Below, piece after piece: positions 42,801 through 52,280 of a stretch of 64,000 nucleotides of DNA. The translations under genes were made by a program, and so were the position numbers. The notes under the pieces were generated by a model, which saw only the letters and a list, made by a program, of their open reading frames with translations, made no database searches and was not told the origin of the DNA. The stretch lies in NCBI GenBank assembly GCA_009763385.1, contig CM019824.1:32804446-32868445 (forward strand), written 5' to 3'. The stretch's first letter is position 1, and each line of letters starts with the position of its first letter. The DNA is from Coix lacryma-jobi var. lacryma-jobi (taxonomy: Eukaryota > Streptophyta > Magnoliopsida > Poales > Poaceae).

Positions 42801-43335
42801 GGTACATCAAGGGCACGGCTCATCTTGGCGTTCAACTGCGCGCCATCTCGTCGCCGTCGATCACGGCGTACTCGGACGCGGACTGGGCTGGCTGCCCGGA
42901 CACGAGGCGATCTACGTCAGGCTACTGCATCTTCCTTGGCTCCTCCCTCATCTCGTGGTCGTCTAAACGACAGACCACGGTATCAAGGTCGAGCGCCGAG
43001 GCGGAATATCGAGCCATTGCCAATGCTGTGTCCGAATGTTCTTGGCTACGACAACTACTCGGTGAGCTTATGCGCAAGGTCCCATCAACTACGGTGGCGT
43101 TCTGGGACAACATTTCTTCGGTCTACATGTCCAAGAACCCTGTCCACCATCGGCGCACCAAGCACATCGAACTGGACATCCACTTCGTCAGAGAAAAGGT
43201 AGCCATTGGCGAGCTCCGCGTCACACATGTTCCCAGCGCGCGACAGCTAGCGGATGTGTTCACCAAAGGTCTGCCTTCAGCGCTCTTCTTCGACTTCCGA
43301 GACAGCCTCTCCATCGCGCCTGCCGACGTCGACAC
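39850..43335 (+). pseudogene. pol: Copia-3 Pol region with several frameshifts
   Basis: Domains are present in order but across frames: protease (FDTGATSHMSS, about 40147), integrase zinc domain (LWHQRLGHPG, about 40530), integrase core to a TGA at 40965-40967, integrase end and RT start (41016-42240), RT with LLLYVDDMILAAS (about 42362), and RNase H (YSDADWAGC, AEAEYRAIA, to about 43335). Frameshifts lie near 42240, 42457, 42683 and 42800. A 27-bp tandem duplication is at 42520-42546/42547-42573. The element cannot make its own Pol. Confidence 0.88.
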
Positions 43336-43344
43336 TGCAGGGGG

Positions 43345-43641
43345 TGTCAGCGGAGCACCATCAATCGTGGCTAACGGCTCCGCCCGCCAACGGCTCCAGC
43401 TCCGTAGAGCACACGCTGCCGCACGCATGCGCCGCGGGGCTAACGGCTTCAGCTCCGTAGAGCACGCGCTGCCGCACGCATGCGCCGCGGTCACCACGGC
43501 GTCCGCGCTCCCGTTCTGTACGCCAAGCCGCTCGCTCAGCTCGCTCTGTATAGACCGCTTGTACAGCCATGGCCAAAGGCCTATATATGTAACCTTGTGA
43601 TGATCAATACAATTCGTCCAGTTGCATAATTCTATTCTACA
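43345..43641 (+). repeat. 3' LTR of copia-3
   Basis: 297 bp, preceded by a short GGGGG-containing purine run. The TATATA of the 5' LTR reads TGTATA here. Confidence 0.95.
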
Positions 43642-43731
43642 CTCAGGATCGAGCCTTTCCCACTTGTCATCTCCGCGCTCCGTCTCCAACACAGCAGCGC
43701 CTCCCTGTGTCCGCTGCTGCCATTGCCACGA

Positions 43732-45669
43732 ATGAAGCTCGCTCCGGCAAGCTACAACTCTGTCTCCTCTTTGGTAATCCTCGGTGAGCATCCCTGCACC
43801 TCTATATCCCTTGCTGCAACGCACAATCATGCGTCATGCACAGAGTTGGCCGAGACCCAAGTTGTGCCTACCTCTGCTCGGACGACTTCCTTGCTTGATG
43901 ACATCAACGTAACCTCATCGTGTGATTTATGGCCGTTTTCTTGTAGGAAAACAATTCCACAAATACATCAATATACTTCATAGACCTGGTCCATGGTACA
44001 CACTCCACCACCGGTCTATGGGCCACGGACCTAGTCTACTGCATAGTACATGAGCACTTTGTGTTCTAGCCCCTCTATTTTCTTCCAATCAAATCACTGT
44101 TCTCTGAGTCTAGCGCAAACAGCCTCCTACCCCCTATCATCTAGATTTAATTTCAGAAAGATCTCAGCAGTGTTTTCTTTTTATAAAATGAGTTTCAACT
44201 AATTATAGTTTTGCCACTGAACATCAAATGCCTCTAACTTGCTTATTTTAACTCCGATTTGACCCGTTCAACTTGCGTTAGATTCATCTCGTCGAGCTCT
44301 ACGCGTTAGATCTATTTACGTTCTGTTTTTATACTGCTGATGTACTGTTATTTATTTGCTATGTTTGGGCCATGTGATGATGTTTGATCCAGCGAGTGCG
44401 AGCTACACGGAACCCCCAGATCCAGCTTGTGCCTTCATCAATCCGACCCAGCCCGAAGGCAAGTGTCCTTGCACATATTGCTCCCGTATTTATTTTATTT
44501 TGAGTTAGAGTGGTTAGATCCAGTAGATGCATGCAGTGTCTAAATTTGAATCCCATGTTAGGGTTTACTAGATTCTTGTACTATTTTCCTTGTCACCTGG
44601 TTGGGATCATATGGGTAGAAGTCATGCTTAGCCCTGCTGTCTTGGGATGGGATGGTGGTTAAATATTAATTCTGATCAATGAGCTATAGAACAATGTGGA
44701 CCGGTAATTGAGTAGTATGGTGAGTAGGTAAATCCGGCAGGATGGACCGTGCGGTAGTTTTTGTGCCGTGTGACTCAGCAGCTGCATTTGGTTTTTTGGT
44801 TCTGGGCTTGTGCTAGATTATCCTGCCTGGATCCCTAGGACCCAGTTCTTGGAGCATGTAACCCGACAAAACAGCGCAAACCATGAGGCCTATATGGCTC
44901 TGGGACTGGCTAATTAATTAGTTTCCTCTAAGTTGAGGGTTCACACGGGGTTTGTTTTAGTGGCTCACGAGGGGGCCCTGGGATCGTAGACCTTTGTACG
45001 GGGTGAAACTTTAGAGGTACGTGTGAAACGGACTTGGAGGTGGCTTTGTAAAGGCCTTGTAGTGCGAACCCGCTGTGCACCTTGGCAGTGTTTGGCGTGA
45101 TGGGGAACGCATGACTCATGGGTAAAGATGTGCAAACTCTACAGAGTATTAAAACTGATATATCAGCCGTGCTCACGGTCACGAGCGGGCTTGGACTTCT
45201 TTGAGATTAGTTGGTTACTGGTTGGTTTTGGGTTCGGGTCATCTGATGGACTTCAGGTGTGGTTTGCATGATGGACTTCAGGTGTGGTTGCTTGGTGTGA
45301 CTCCAAGTGTGGTTGCTTGGTGGACTCCAAGTGTTGGTTGCTCGATGTGACTCCGAGTGTGGTTTGCTCGATGCGACTCCGAGTGTGGTTACTGTTAATG
45401 TTGGACACTATGGATATAACCTAGTAAATAGGTGCATAGGTTTAATAGGATTAATAGGATGTGTTGCTTTAGGCGCTTGAGTCAAACAGAGTCAGCCTAC
45501 CTTTGTTAATAGCCTCATAAGCATATATTTCCTACACTTGCGGAGTACATTTCGATGTACTCACCCTTTCTCTTTGAACCCCCTGCTACCCCACCCAGAT
45601 GCTGGAGTCTACGACGCGGAGCAGGAGTACCCAGAAGATGGCGGATACGACCCCGACGACCTGTACTAG
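43732..45669 (+). CDS. Putative spliced acidic microprotein in solo LTR A
   Basis: Best-preserved example. Proposed exon 1 runs 43732-43783 (ATG to CTCG|GTGAGC, phase 1). Exon 2 is 44393-44458, after GATCCAG and ending CGAAG|GCAAGT (GC-type donor), phase 1 at both ends, 66 bases. Exon 3 is 45599-45669, after a pyrimidine-rich stretch and CACCCAG, ending TAG. The joined frame is open, with an acidic tail ending in EDGGYDPDDLY. A second possible start is the in-frame ATG at 44377, just before exon 2. A polyadenylation signal follows 135 bases after the stop. No known family is recognised; splicing is inferred. Confidence 0.45.
45143..45189 (+). other. Conserved palindrome block in LTR A
   Basis: CTGATATATCAG (a perfect 12-base palindrome, 45155-45166) followed by CCGTGCTCACGG (stem CCGTG/CACGG). 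The same block occurs in LTR B (63444 onward) and LTR C (57798 onward), embedded in otherwise more divergent sequence. Confidence 0.6.
45243..45393 (+). repeat. Minisatellite in LTR A
   Basis: About five degenerate units of roughly 25-30 bases based on GTGTGGTTGCTYGATGTGAC and TCCRAGTG. Related units are at 63532-63632 in LTR B with a different copy number. Confidence 0.75.
45543..45562 (+). ncRNA. Conserved GAGTAC hairpin in LTR A
   Basis: GAGTACAT-TTCG-ATGTACTC: a perfect 8-bp stem closed by a TTCG tetraloop, a loop known to be unusually stable in RNA. It lies 36 bases before the last acidic exon. Confidence 0.55.
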
Positions 45670-46367
45670 GATGGCGCAGCCCCCGGTCAATCTTCCTGTG
45701 GAGATGACGTCCAGTTTCCGCGAGTCTACATTAGAGTTAGCCTGAGAGTCTGTACTTTTCTTTTGGACCCGAGGGTCATTTTTGTAATAATGTTTGAGAT
45801 ATTAATAAAAGTATTGTTTTGGTATTTACTATGATGTCGATTTATGTATGAATATTGATCCTGGCATACATATATAGTGCTCCAATTTTGTTCTTAAAAT
45901 TGGGGTGTGACACTGACGCGTGGGTTCCATGTGTCGGCCTCGTGTGGTGGCTGACGCGTGGGCCTCCCACGTGCTCCCCGCCGTGACAGAAATGGGCGAT
46001 GGCGTTGTGTGGGTCCTGGCTGTCAGCCACTGGGATCGACGGCGTCAGGTGGGCATCGCCGTCAGGCATGTCGGGAAACAGAGGAAGGTCCTCGGCCTCG
46101 CCTGAGTTGGCCTCACCGGTGGTGTGGCTCCTCTCTGACCCAAACCATCATTGGTAATGTGCTCTCCTCGCACTCCCGCACTCTCTCGTCCATCAGAGAG
46201 GAGAAATGGGGCTCTGCGTCGGCCTCAGCGGTTCGCCGAAGCTTCCCGCGATGGCGCCACATTGCTACGGTTCGTAGAGGGAGTCCTTCCTTCTGTGTTC
46301 CGGTGCATTAGGTGCGGGAAAGGGTGCGAAAGGCAATGGAAACGCTAGTTGCTTTAGCCGAGCTCAC

Positions 46368-46389
46368 CTATGCACACATCGACGTTCAT
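46368..46389 (-). CDS. Putative first coding exon of the LTR E acidic microprotein
   Basis: On the minus strand GCCGCCATGAACGTCGATG and TGCATAG|GTGAGC give a 22-base exon from ATG to donor, ending in phase 1, which fits the phase-1 start of exon 2 at 26623. The ATG is the first after the TATA box and has a good plant start context. The two exons are now about 20 kb apart because solo LTR A lies between them. Confidence 0.3.
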
Positions 46390-46684
46390 GGCGGCTCGGT
46401 CGACAGCGTTCTCGGTGGCCGACTGCTTCCGACTGGTAGAGACAGGGATAGTGAGGGGAAAGGAAAGGGGGTGGATCGGTGAAGCTTACCCTTAAACCAA
46501 TTCAGCCTTCAAGTCCCTCCCCGACCCTCAATCGAGCTCGAGCTCGCCGACGGTGGTGCGGCTCCGAGTTGGGGAAAAGTGGAAATTGGAGGTGAGAAGA
46601 GCGGTAGAGGTAGAATGGAGGTGGTGGAGTGATAGAGGAGTTCTTTGCGGAGCTTGTGGTGGAGCCAAATCGGAGCGGGGTGCC

Positions 46685-46691
46685 TTTTATA
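46685..46691 (-). promoter_or_regulatory. TATA box of LTR E
   Basis: CCTATAAAAGGC on the minus strand, a near-perfect plant TATA context, followed by an ATG-poor leader. Confidence 0.6.
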
Positions 46692-46949
46692 GGCCGACAA
46701 TGGCGCGGTGGCGGCCATGGCGGTTCTCAGAGATATTTTTCTTCGTGTCGCCATCGTGTTCCCATGCTCCAGAGAGTTCCTCAATGCCCGTACTCTACTT
46801 CCATCGCTCGGTTGCATTCCCAGTAAGGCGGTTCCTCGCCGGTGCTTGTCACCTCCATTAATGGTGGCGGCGGCCTTACGGCGGGGCTTCGTGTTTCGCC
46901 CCTCTCTCTCTGCCTTGGTGTGGTCGCTTCATCATAACAGGAAGGCGGT

Positions 46950-48684
46950 TGTTGACACTCCTTAATGGAATCACTCTAAGATAGACTTCATAAACAATAA
47001 CCTAGTGAAGGCACTAAGAAGTGTACGGGACACTACTAGCATCACTTAACGTCAAGTTGTCATCCCCAACATGAAACTAGCAATGTGATTATATCATAGC
47101 ACTGACTCTAAAGATAAATATTTACCCGCAAGCGCACAGATAAATACACCCGTTGTAGCAACATTTTACCCAGAGATGTTCCAAGTATCGTTATTTATAT
47201 TTAGCACTAGGGAATGAAGTGAGATTAATAAGGACAAGAGCTACTCTACACATGTGATAGGAGAATTGAGAACAAAGCAATAACACACTCCTCTATCCTA
47301 AACAGGGATCAGTCACAATAATGAGGTACACTATAAATGATAAAAGATCAATCTATGATAGTCCTTAGAGCATTTCAAATTAGACAAGGCATGCAGATTA
47401 CAATAGACATTATAAAGAAGTATTCCTAAGTTATTCTAACTATAAGTCATAATATACATTGATTAGTGCAATTATATTTGGCAATCATTGGCTAGGTTAT
47501 CCCATATTCATATTCAAGAGGCAACTCTATAGTAAAGGTGCCAAACAGAGTAACCCCTAGACCATGAGTTAACTGAGCCATATGATTCCTATATTCGGGG
47601 GGTGGAATACAAAGGACTCAACAGGCCTGTCACACCCGCGATCTACCACTCTACCCGGAACATAGGGAGCATTCGCAGATAAATAGTGTATAGGCATCAC
47701 ACCTACACAACATTTATCACCCACCCGTTGTACTTTAAGATGAGCGCTATATGAACATGAGTATAAACATGATAATAATCTATCTATGCCAAATATATAA
47801 TCAAAGCATACTACAAGCAGTATAATTAAGAATATAGTAATTAATGTCTTAGTCATATCAATTATATCTAAACTATTATGAACTAGCACACAATGATGAA
47901 CAGTATGATGAACTAGAACTAGATTAAGAACTAGAAGATGAACTAGACGTTGAACTAGAACTAGAAGATGAACTAGAACATGAACAATAAAGAACAATGG
48001 AGAACTAGAAGAACAATTATGAACTAGAAACATAATTAGATCCATAATGTTGATAGAAGAGAGAAGATCTTGGGTTTACCGAGCCTTCTCGCGACTAGAT
48101 CCGGAATCCAAGCGAAGCTTGCCTCTTCTAATTCTAATTCTATCTAGCTATGCCTAGGTTGATGTGGCTTAAGGAAATTAGGGTTTCTGATTGATCCTCC
48201 TCCTCTTCTAATGACTTGAGATCTGATGATGATTGGGAGGGGGGTCTGGGGTCTGGTTATATAGCCCTGGGCGAGGAACCGTGGCCCTTGGATCAAACCG
48301 ACTTCACGTAGGGTGGAGATGCATCCTCATAGGCGGTGGAGGAAGGTTCCAGAAGACGGAGGCCATCAGGCCCAAGGGGTGACCGACCAGTCCTAGGGTG
48401 GGACCGGTCGGTCCCACCTGGTGGCCTCTTGGGGTGCCCCGCCTCGTGGTGTCCTCTAGGTCCTTCTAGAGTATTCCTAACGTGCCGGTTTCGTAATCTT
48501 CCGTCGGTTTCCTTTTAGGAGAAGTAATCAGTGCTGGTTTTCCTGTTTAGTCCCTGCAAAATCACAATTCACCAAAACTCATGGAGTATTGTCAATTAAA
48601 ACCCTAAACCTTTATTGGTGATTGAATTCATGCCCTTTTCATATTTATTTATCCTTTAATTTTGATAGATAACCAGTGTCAACA
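46950..48684 (-). repeat. 3' LTR of element D
   Basis: 1735 bp, TGTTGACACTCC (plus left end) to GTGTCAACA. A minus-strand TATA box (plus TTATATAG, 48257-48264) and the inverted repeat GGGACCGGTCGGTCCC (48400-48415) are shared with 23776-24453. A low-complexity GAACTAGAA-type stretch lies at 47880-48030. No genes. Confidence 0.92.
47880..48030. repeat. Degenerate GAACTAGAA repeat in the D LTR
   Basis: The hexamer GAACTA recurs about a dozen times at variable 6-15 base spacing (GATGAACTAGAACTAGA and variants). Simple low-complexity sequence in the LTR. Confidence 0.7.
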
Positions 48685-48701
48685 ACTTCCCCAAGCTTAC
48701 C
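48685..48701 (-). promoter_or_regulatory. Polypurine tract of element D
   Basis: GGTAAGCTTGGGGAAGT on the minus strand directly before the 3' LTR. Confidence 0.75.
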
Positions 48702-51170
48702 TTTTGCTAGTCCCTTAGTAAATAGTCATGATGAATCAGGAATTGCTACTATGCTTTCACACCTCAAAGGTACACATATGTTGAAACAAAAATCTTCCTT
48801 TAGGTTAGAGTTAACTATTCTGATTTGCTCATATTACCTTTAACTATGGAGCTTTAACCTTCACCTGGGTCTTGAGCAATTGAAAGACAGAACAATCAAG
48901 TTAAGCACTGTATCTCTAACTCTTGGATCAACCTTCATTCTGGAGTTTTATATATTTTCAAAATAAAACTCAGAGATTTCACTGTATGACACTCTCAAAT
49001 CACTCTTTTATATTTTATGATTCCTCACTGATGCATTTTCCTTCTTTCTATGGATATATATCTGGAGCTTTTAAGAAGTTAATAGCATATCTTACCAAGT
49101 CAAAGTTCAAAGCTAGGGAGAAAGATGTCATACTCATAGATTAAGAACTTAGAACTTTTGAAATTTGTCATCTCTTGCTGGCATATTGTAATTAGAGGGA
49201 CCATGGGCTATCTTTTTTTTTCTTTCATATTTTTATCACAATGCTTTTTCTTTTGTTTTTTTTTCTTTTGAGGTAGTCGGACACTTGTCCCTTTTTATTT
49301 TCTCCTTTTATACTTTTGCATAGTCCCATGCCTCTAACACAATACTACTTCGGAAGAGTGAATCTTTTAATAAAATGTTCTTGATCTCTAGAGCATGATA
49401 AATTTCTCAACCATAGCTAAAAACTTAGAATAGAGCAAGTAGCCTTATCTTAAGATCATATTAATGGCTCTAGGTAAGAATTCATATTTATGTCATACAG
49501 GATCTCATCATGTGCTTTTTTAAATCTTTTCAAAGAGTAAATCTCCAGAACTCTAGTATCTCTAGGAATTAGATAAACAGCAGCTCAAACCTTCTTATAT
49601 CATATCCCATAATTACCTAGACTTTTAGATCAAGCATTTGCCATCCATAGGTTTCAGGTTCAGAGTTTATTCAAAACAGCTTTATCCAAAACTCAGGAAA
49701 ATTTAAGGCTGAACACTAGGCACTTAAGAGGGATTACGTCAGAGCAACTATTCATCATTTTCATCATGAGCAAAATTAAGTTTATATCCACTTAGGCATT
49801 TATTCATTATATACTATATTTATTTGGTTTTATAATAGTTATTCATTTTTATGGTTTTTTTATATATTGACCTGGATCTAGCTAAAATAAACTAATAATA
49901 AAAATAGTCGTGGTACGATACTTATCATGATAACTGAGGGTGCTCTCCCCCAAACTGGATCTTGACGTGATCTTTTCCCTCCCAAAGATGAGTAGACCAT
50001 CATCAGTGGCTTAAGTCCCTCTCTTCTTTATTTGCTGCTGAACTTAAAAATAGACAACACAGCTAGTGGAACTTGATTAAGTGTTAGTGATAAATATTCT
50101 TTCCCTTTGTCTAGTTGTCTAAAGCTCTTAAGATCATTTATGTTCTTCCTTTCCACTAAGTAGAAATTCAGCAGTTCTCTATAGTGTCTCTTTTTAGATT
50201 TTTTTTGTTTTTACAGATGATGCAATGCAGAAATAAATATGTAGATGTATTATTATTATTATTTATGCCTCCACAGAGAATACATTTATGGGTTTTAACA
50301 CACCACTAAACTGTTCTCATGGGGCTTAGAGTTTTTCATATTTTTATTTTCTTTTCTAATGCAGATATAATTTACTAAAAAGTAAATATGCAACTAGAAG
50401 TAAAATGATATGATTATGCAGTACTTAATTTATTGCTAAAGAAATATGGATAACTACCGAGTTACCTTCCGGCGAGGATTAGTCTATCGAACAAGACTTC
50501 TTGCACGTTCTTTATTCTTCCTTGGGTGCGTCAGCAGATCCTCGTGGTGAAGACCTTAGTTGCACTTTAGTAGAGCTCTCTTTCTTCTTCAAGTGGCTGG
50601 TGGACTTGTTTCCTTTGGTTCACTGCTCTTCATATTCTTTAATGGGTGTTGGCATGGTCATTTACTTTGAATCCTTGATAGCGTAGATGTTCATCACTTC
50701 TCTTGAGCTATAACCATTGATGATTGGCTCTTGAGTGGACGAAGACTTCGTCGGCATCATAGTGGAATTCCTATCTTCTGTTGAAACTCAGATAGATAAC
50801 AAACCTCGTGGAATAGACTAAGGGTTAGTGAAAAACTACACCTTAATTATTTTAGAGTCTTGATTTATTTCTTTCAAGCACAAAGCAACAGAGTTTTGGA
50901 TCTCCATTTATGTATGTGACTCAATGATGGTGCAGTAATTGTTTTATCACATATGTATCAAGAAAATAGGAGGTAAATGTTAAACATTTTAAAGTGAAGC
51001 ATTAATACTGTAAGCTAGCAACATCCTCTAAAATTCATGAAACTTTGGGAGACCACTCTTTGTATAGTGTGTCCTACTCGCAAAACTAAGGCAGAGATCA
51101 AGTGCATAAGTTCTGCCGGTGAGAAAACACCAATAGAACCAAAACTTCATTTACCCTACTCTAACCTTAG
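48702..51170 (-). other. Element D interior, 3' part, non-coding
   Basis: AT-rich sequence with poly-T runs (49211-49270) and no reading frame of interest. A second polypurine-like tract GTTTGGGGGAGAGC (minus, about 49955-49942) resembles the internal tract found near the end of pol in Athila-type elements, so a pol region may once have ended here. Confidence 0.6.
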
Positions 51171-52277
51171 GGGCCGTTTGGTTCACTAGAATTCAATCAG
51201 TTTCTAGGAATTAAATTCTAGGAATTGATTTGTTCAGAATTGAATCAATTGGAAACTGATTCATTTCCAATATTCTTGTTTGGATGCAAAATAATTGAAT
51301 TCCTAGAATTAAAATCTAAATGTTATTTGGCTAACTTGGATCAAGAATTGAACCTAGTCAATGCAGTTGGTGTGTATCTTCATAAACAGCAGAATACGTA
51401 TATAATCACCACAGTATATGAGACACATGAACAACCTATTATAAGTTAAAACACCTAATAATCAAAATTGAAATAAGTCATCAGTACACCATAAAGTGAC
51501 AGATAGAATCGCGTACATGATACAATAGCCAAAGCAACACATGCTGATTACAAACTATTTGATAAGAGAGGGCTATCACTTCTTAGAACTTGATGATTAC
51601 ACGATACGAAAGCATTATTACACAATAATATACTTAGAACAGTACTATAATCACTTAAGCTGCTTTAGTAGCCACTTCTTTCTCCTGTGTAGTGGTAGCG
51701 CCATCATAGACTCAAACTTGCGAGCATTGGACGTGAGGATGTCATACACCTCAAGCTCGGTATCGGAGTCAAGTCCTTCAACCTCTTTTAAAGCTGCAAG
51801 TACTTCAGATGAAGTGGGAGGCTTTGGCGGTGCATCTTCCTTGAGGGCTGCAGTGAACATATCTAATTTCTCACACCACATTGAATTGAATGAATCATCT
51901 GACCTTTGTCTCTTCAAACCTCCTGGGGTTGTTGTTGACCCAGCTGGATCTTTGTTGGTACCACCTTCTTTAATCATCTCTCTTGAATTCTCAGATGCTG
52001 TACGAGCCGCCTCTCCATTGGCATGATCCTTACAATAGACTAGACTGATTGACTCCCAATATTTGATGACTTTATTCCTATAGCCTTTAGCTTCCTTATT
52101 TTTCTGCAAGATATTAGCCAAACGGAAACGGAAACATGGGTGAAACAATTCGGGCTCCCAAAATATTAGAGAACGGAAACGGGCTGAAATGTACAATTCA
52201 ATTCCAGGGATAGCCAAACGGGCCATACTGTGGAAATTGATTCAATTCGGGCCAATTCAGGGGAAACAAACAGGCCC
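51171..52277 (-). mobile_element. PIF/Harbinger-type element with ORF1 remnant
   Basis: 1107 bp between 3-base duplicates TAG (51168-51170 and 52278-52280). The ends are related inverted repeats: GGGCCGTTTGGTTCACTAG on the left and GGGCCTGTTTGTTTCCCCT on the right, complement strand. GGGCCTGTTTGG ends and 3-base targets are typical of plant Harbinger elements. It holds a 191-codon minus-strand frame but no transposase, so it is non-autonomous. It lies within the interior of element D. Confidence 0.75.
51651..52226 (-). pseudogene. Harbinger ORF1-like (Myb/SANT-type) C-terminal remnant
   Basis: 191-codon frame. The last 35 residues (EVYDILTSNARKFESMMAL...RRKKWLLKQL) resemble the C-terminus of plant Myb/SANT-like proteins, which in PIF/Harbinger elements are the ORF1 DNA-binding partner of the transposase. 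The DHANGEAA segment is also typical. The true N-terminal Myb/SANT region is missing or degraded, and the predicted start lies in the terminal region of the transposon, so the protein is probably not functional. Confidence 0.5.
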
Positions 52278-52280
52278 TAG

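Larger units (their letters stand above)
38633..43641 (+). mobile_element. Ty1/copia element, short-LTR Ale-like (copia-3)
   Basis: Complete 5.0 kb plus-strand insertion flanked by the perfect duplicate CTCAG (38628-38632 and 43642-43646). The LTRs are both 297 bp (TGTCAG...TTCTACA), and by my count differ at about 12 positions, nearly all transitions. Short LTRs, a compact gag without a clear zinc knuckle and the sequence of its domains suggest the Ale/Hopscotch group. The coding region is broken in several places. Confidence 0.93.
27120..45912 (+). repeat. Solo LTR A (chromovirus), interrupted by two copia elements
   Basis: Starts TGTAACACCCC and ends GGGTGTGACA. It is flanked by a perfect 5-bp duplicate CTGAC (27115-27119 and 45913-45917) with no internal region, so it is a solo LTR left by recombination. 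Its own sequence is 27120-28098, 38514-38632 and 43647-45912, about 3.36 kb in all, of the same family as LTR B (60837 onward). The first part is AT-rich, then GC-rich with a good donor at about 27829; the last part holds the acidic exons, a minisatellite, the GAGTAC hairpin and a polyadenylation signal. Confidence 0.92.
43647..45912 (+). repeat. Downstream part of solo LTR A
   Basis: Aligns with 62400-64000 (LTR B). Contains the putative acidic gene (43732-45669), a conserved palindrome block, a minisatellite, the GAGTAC hairpin and the polyadenylation signal AATAAA (45804-45809). Ends GGGTGTGACA. Confidence 0.9.
45913..46949 (-). repeat. Chromovirus LTR E, upstream part
   Basis: Continuation of 25256-27119 on the minus strand, separated by solo LTR A. 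In LTR orientation it contains a TATA box (TATAAAA, minus, 46691-46685) and a CT/CCA-rich leader whose first ATG lies about 300 bases downstream in the context GCCGCCATGA. The outer part of the LTR lies beyond element D, which inserted at 46950. No other gene is seen. Confidence 0.65.

Noticed and set aside
45913..46949. Host gene between solo LTR A and element D
   Set aside because: TATA box, leader and donor are present, but joining across LTR A at CTGAC gives a continuous chromovirus LTR (E), so it is LTR sequence.
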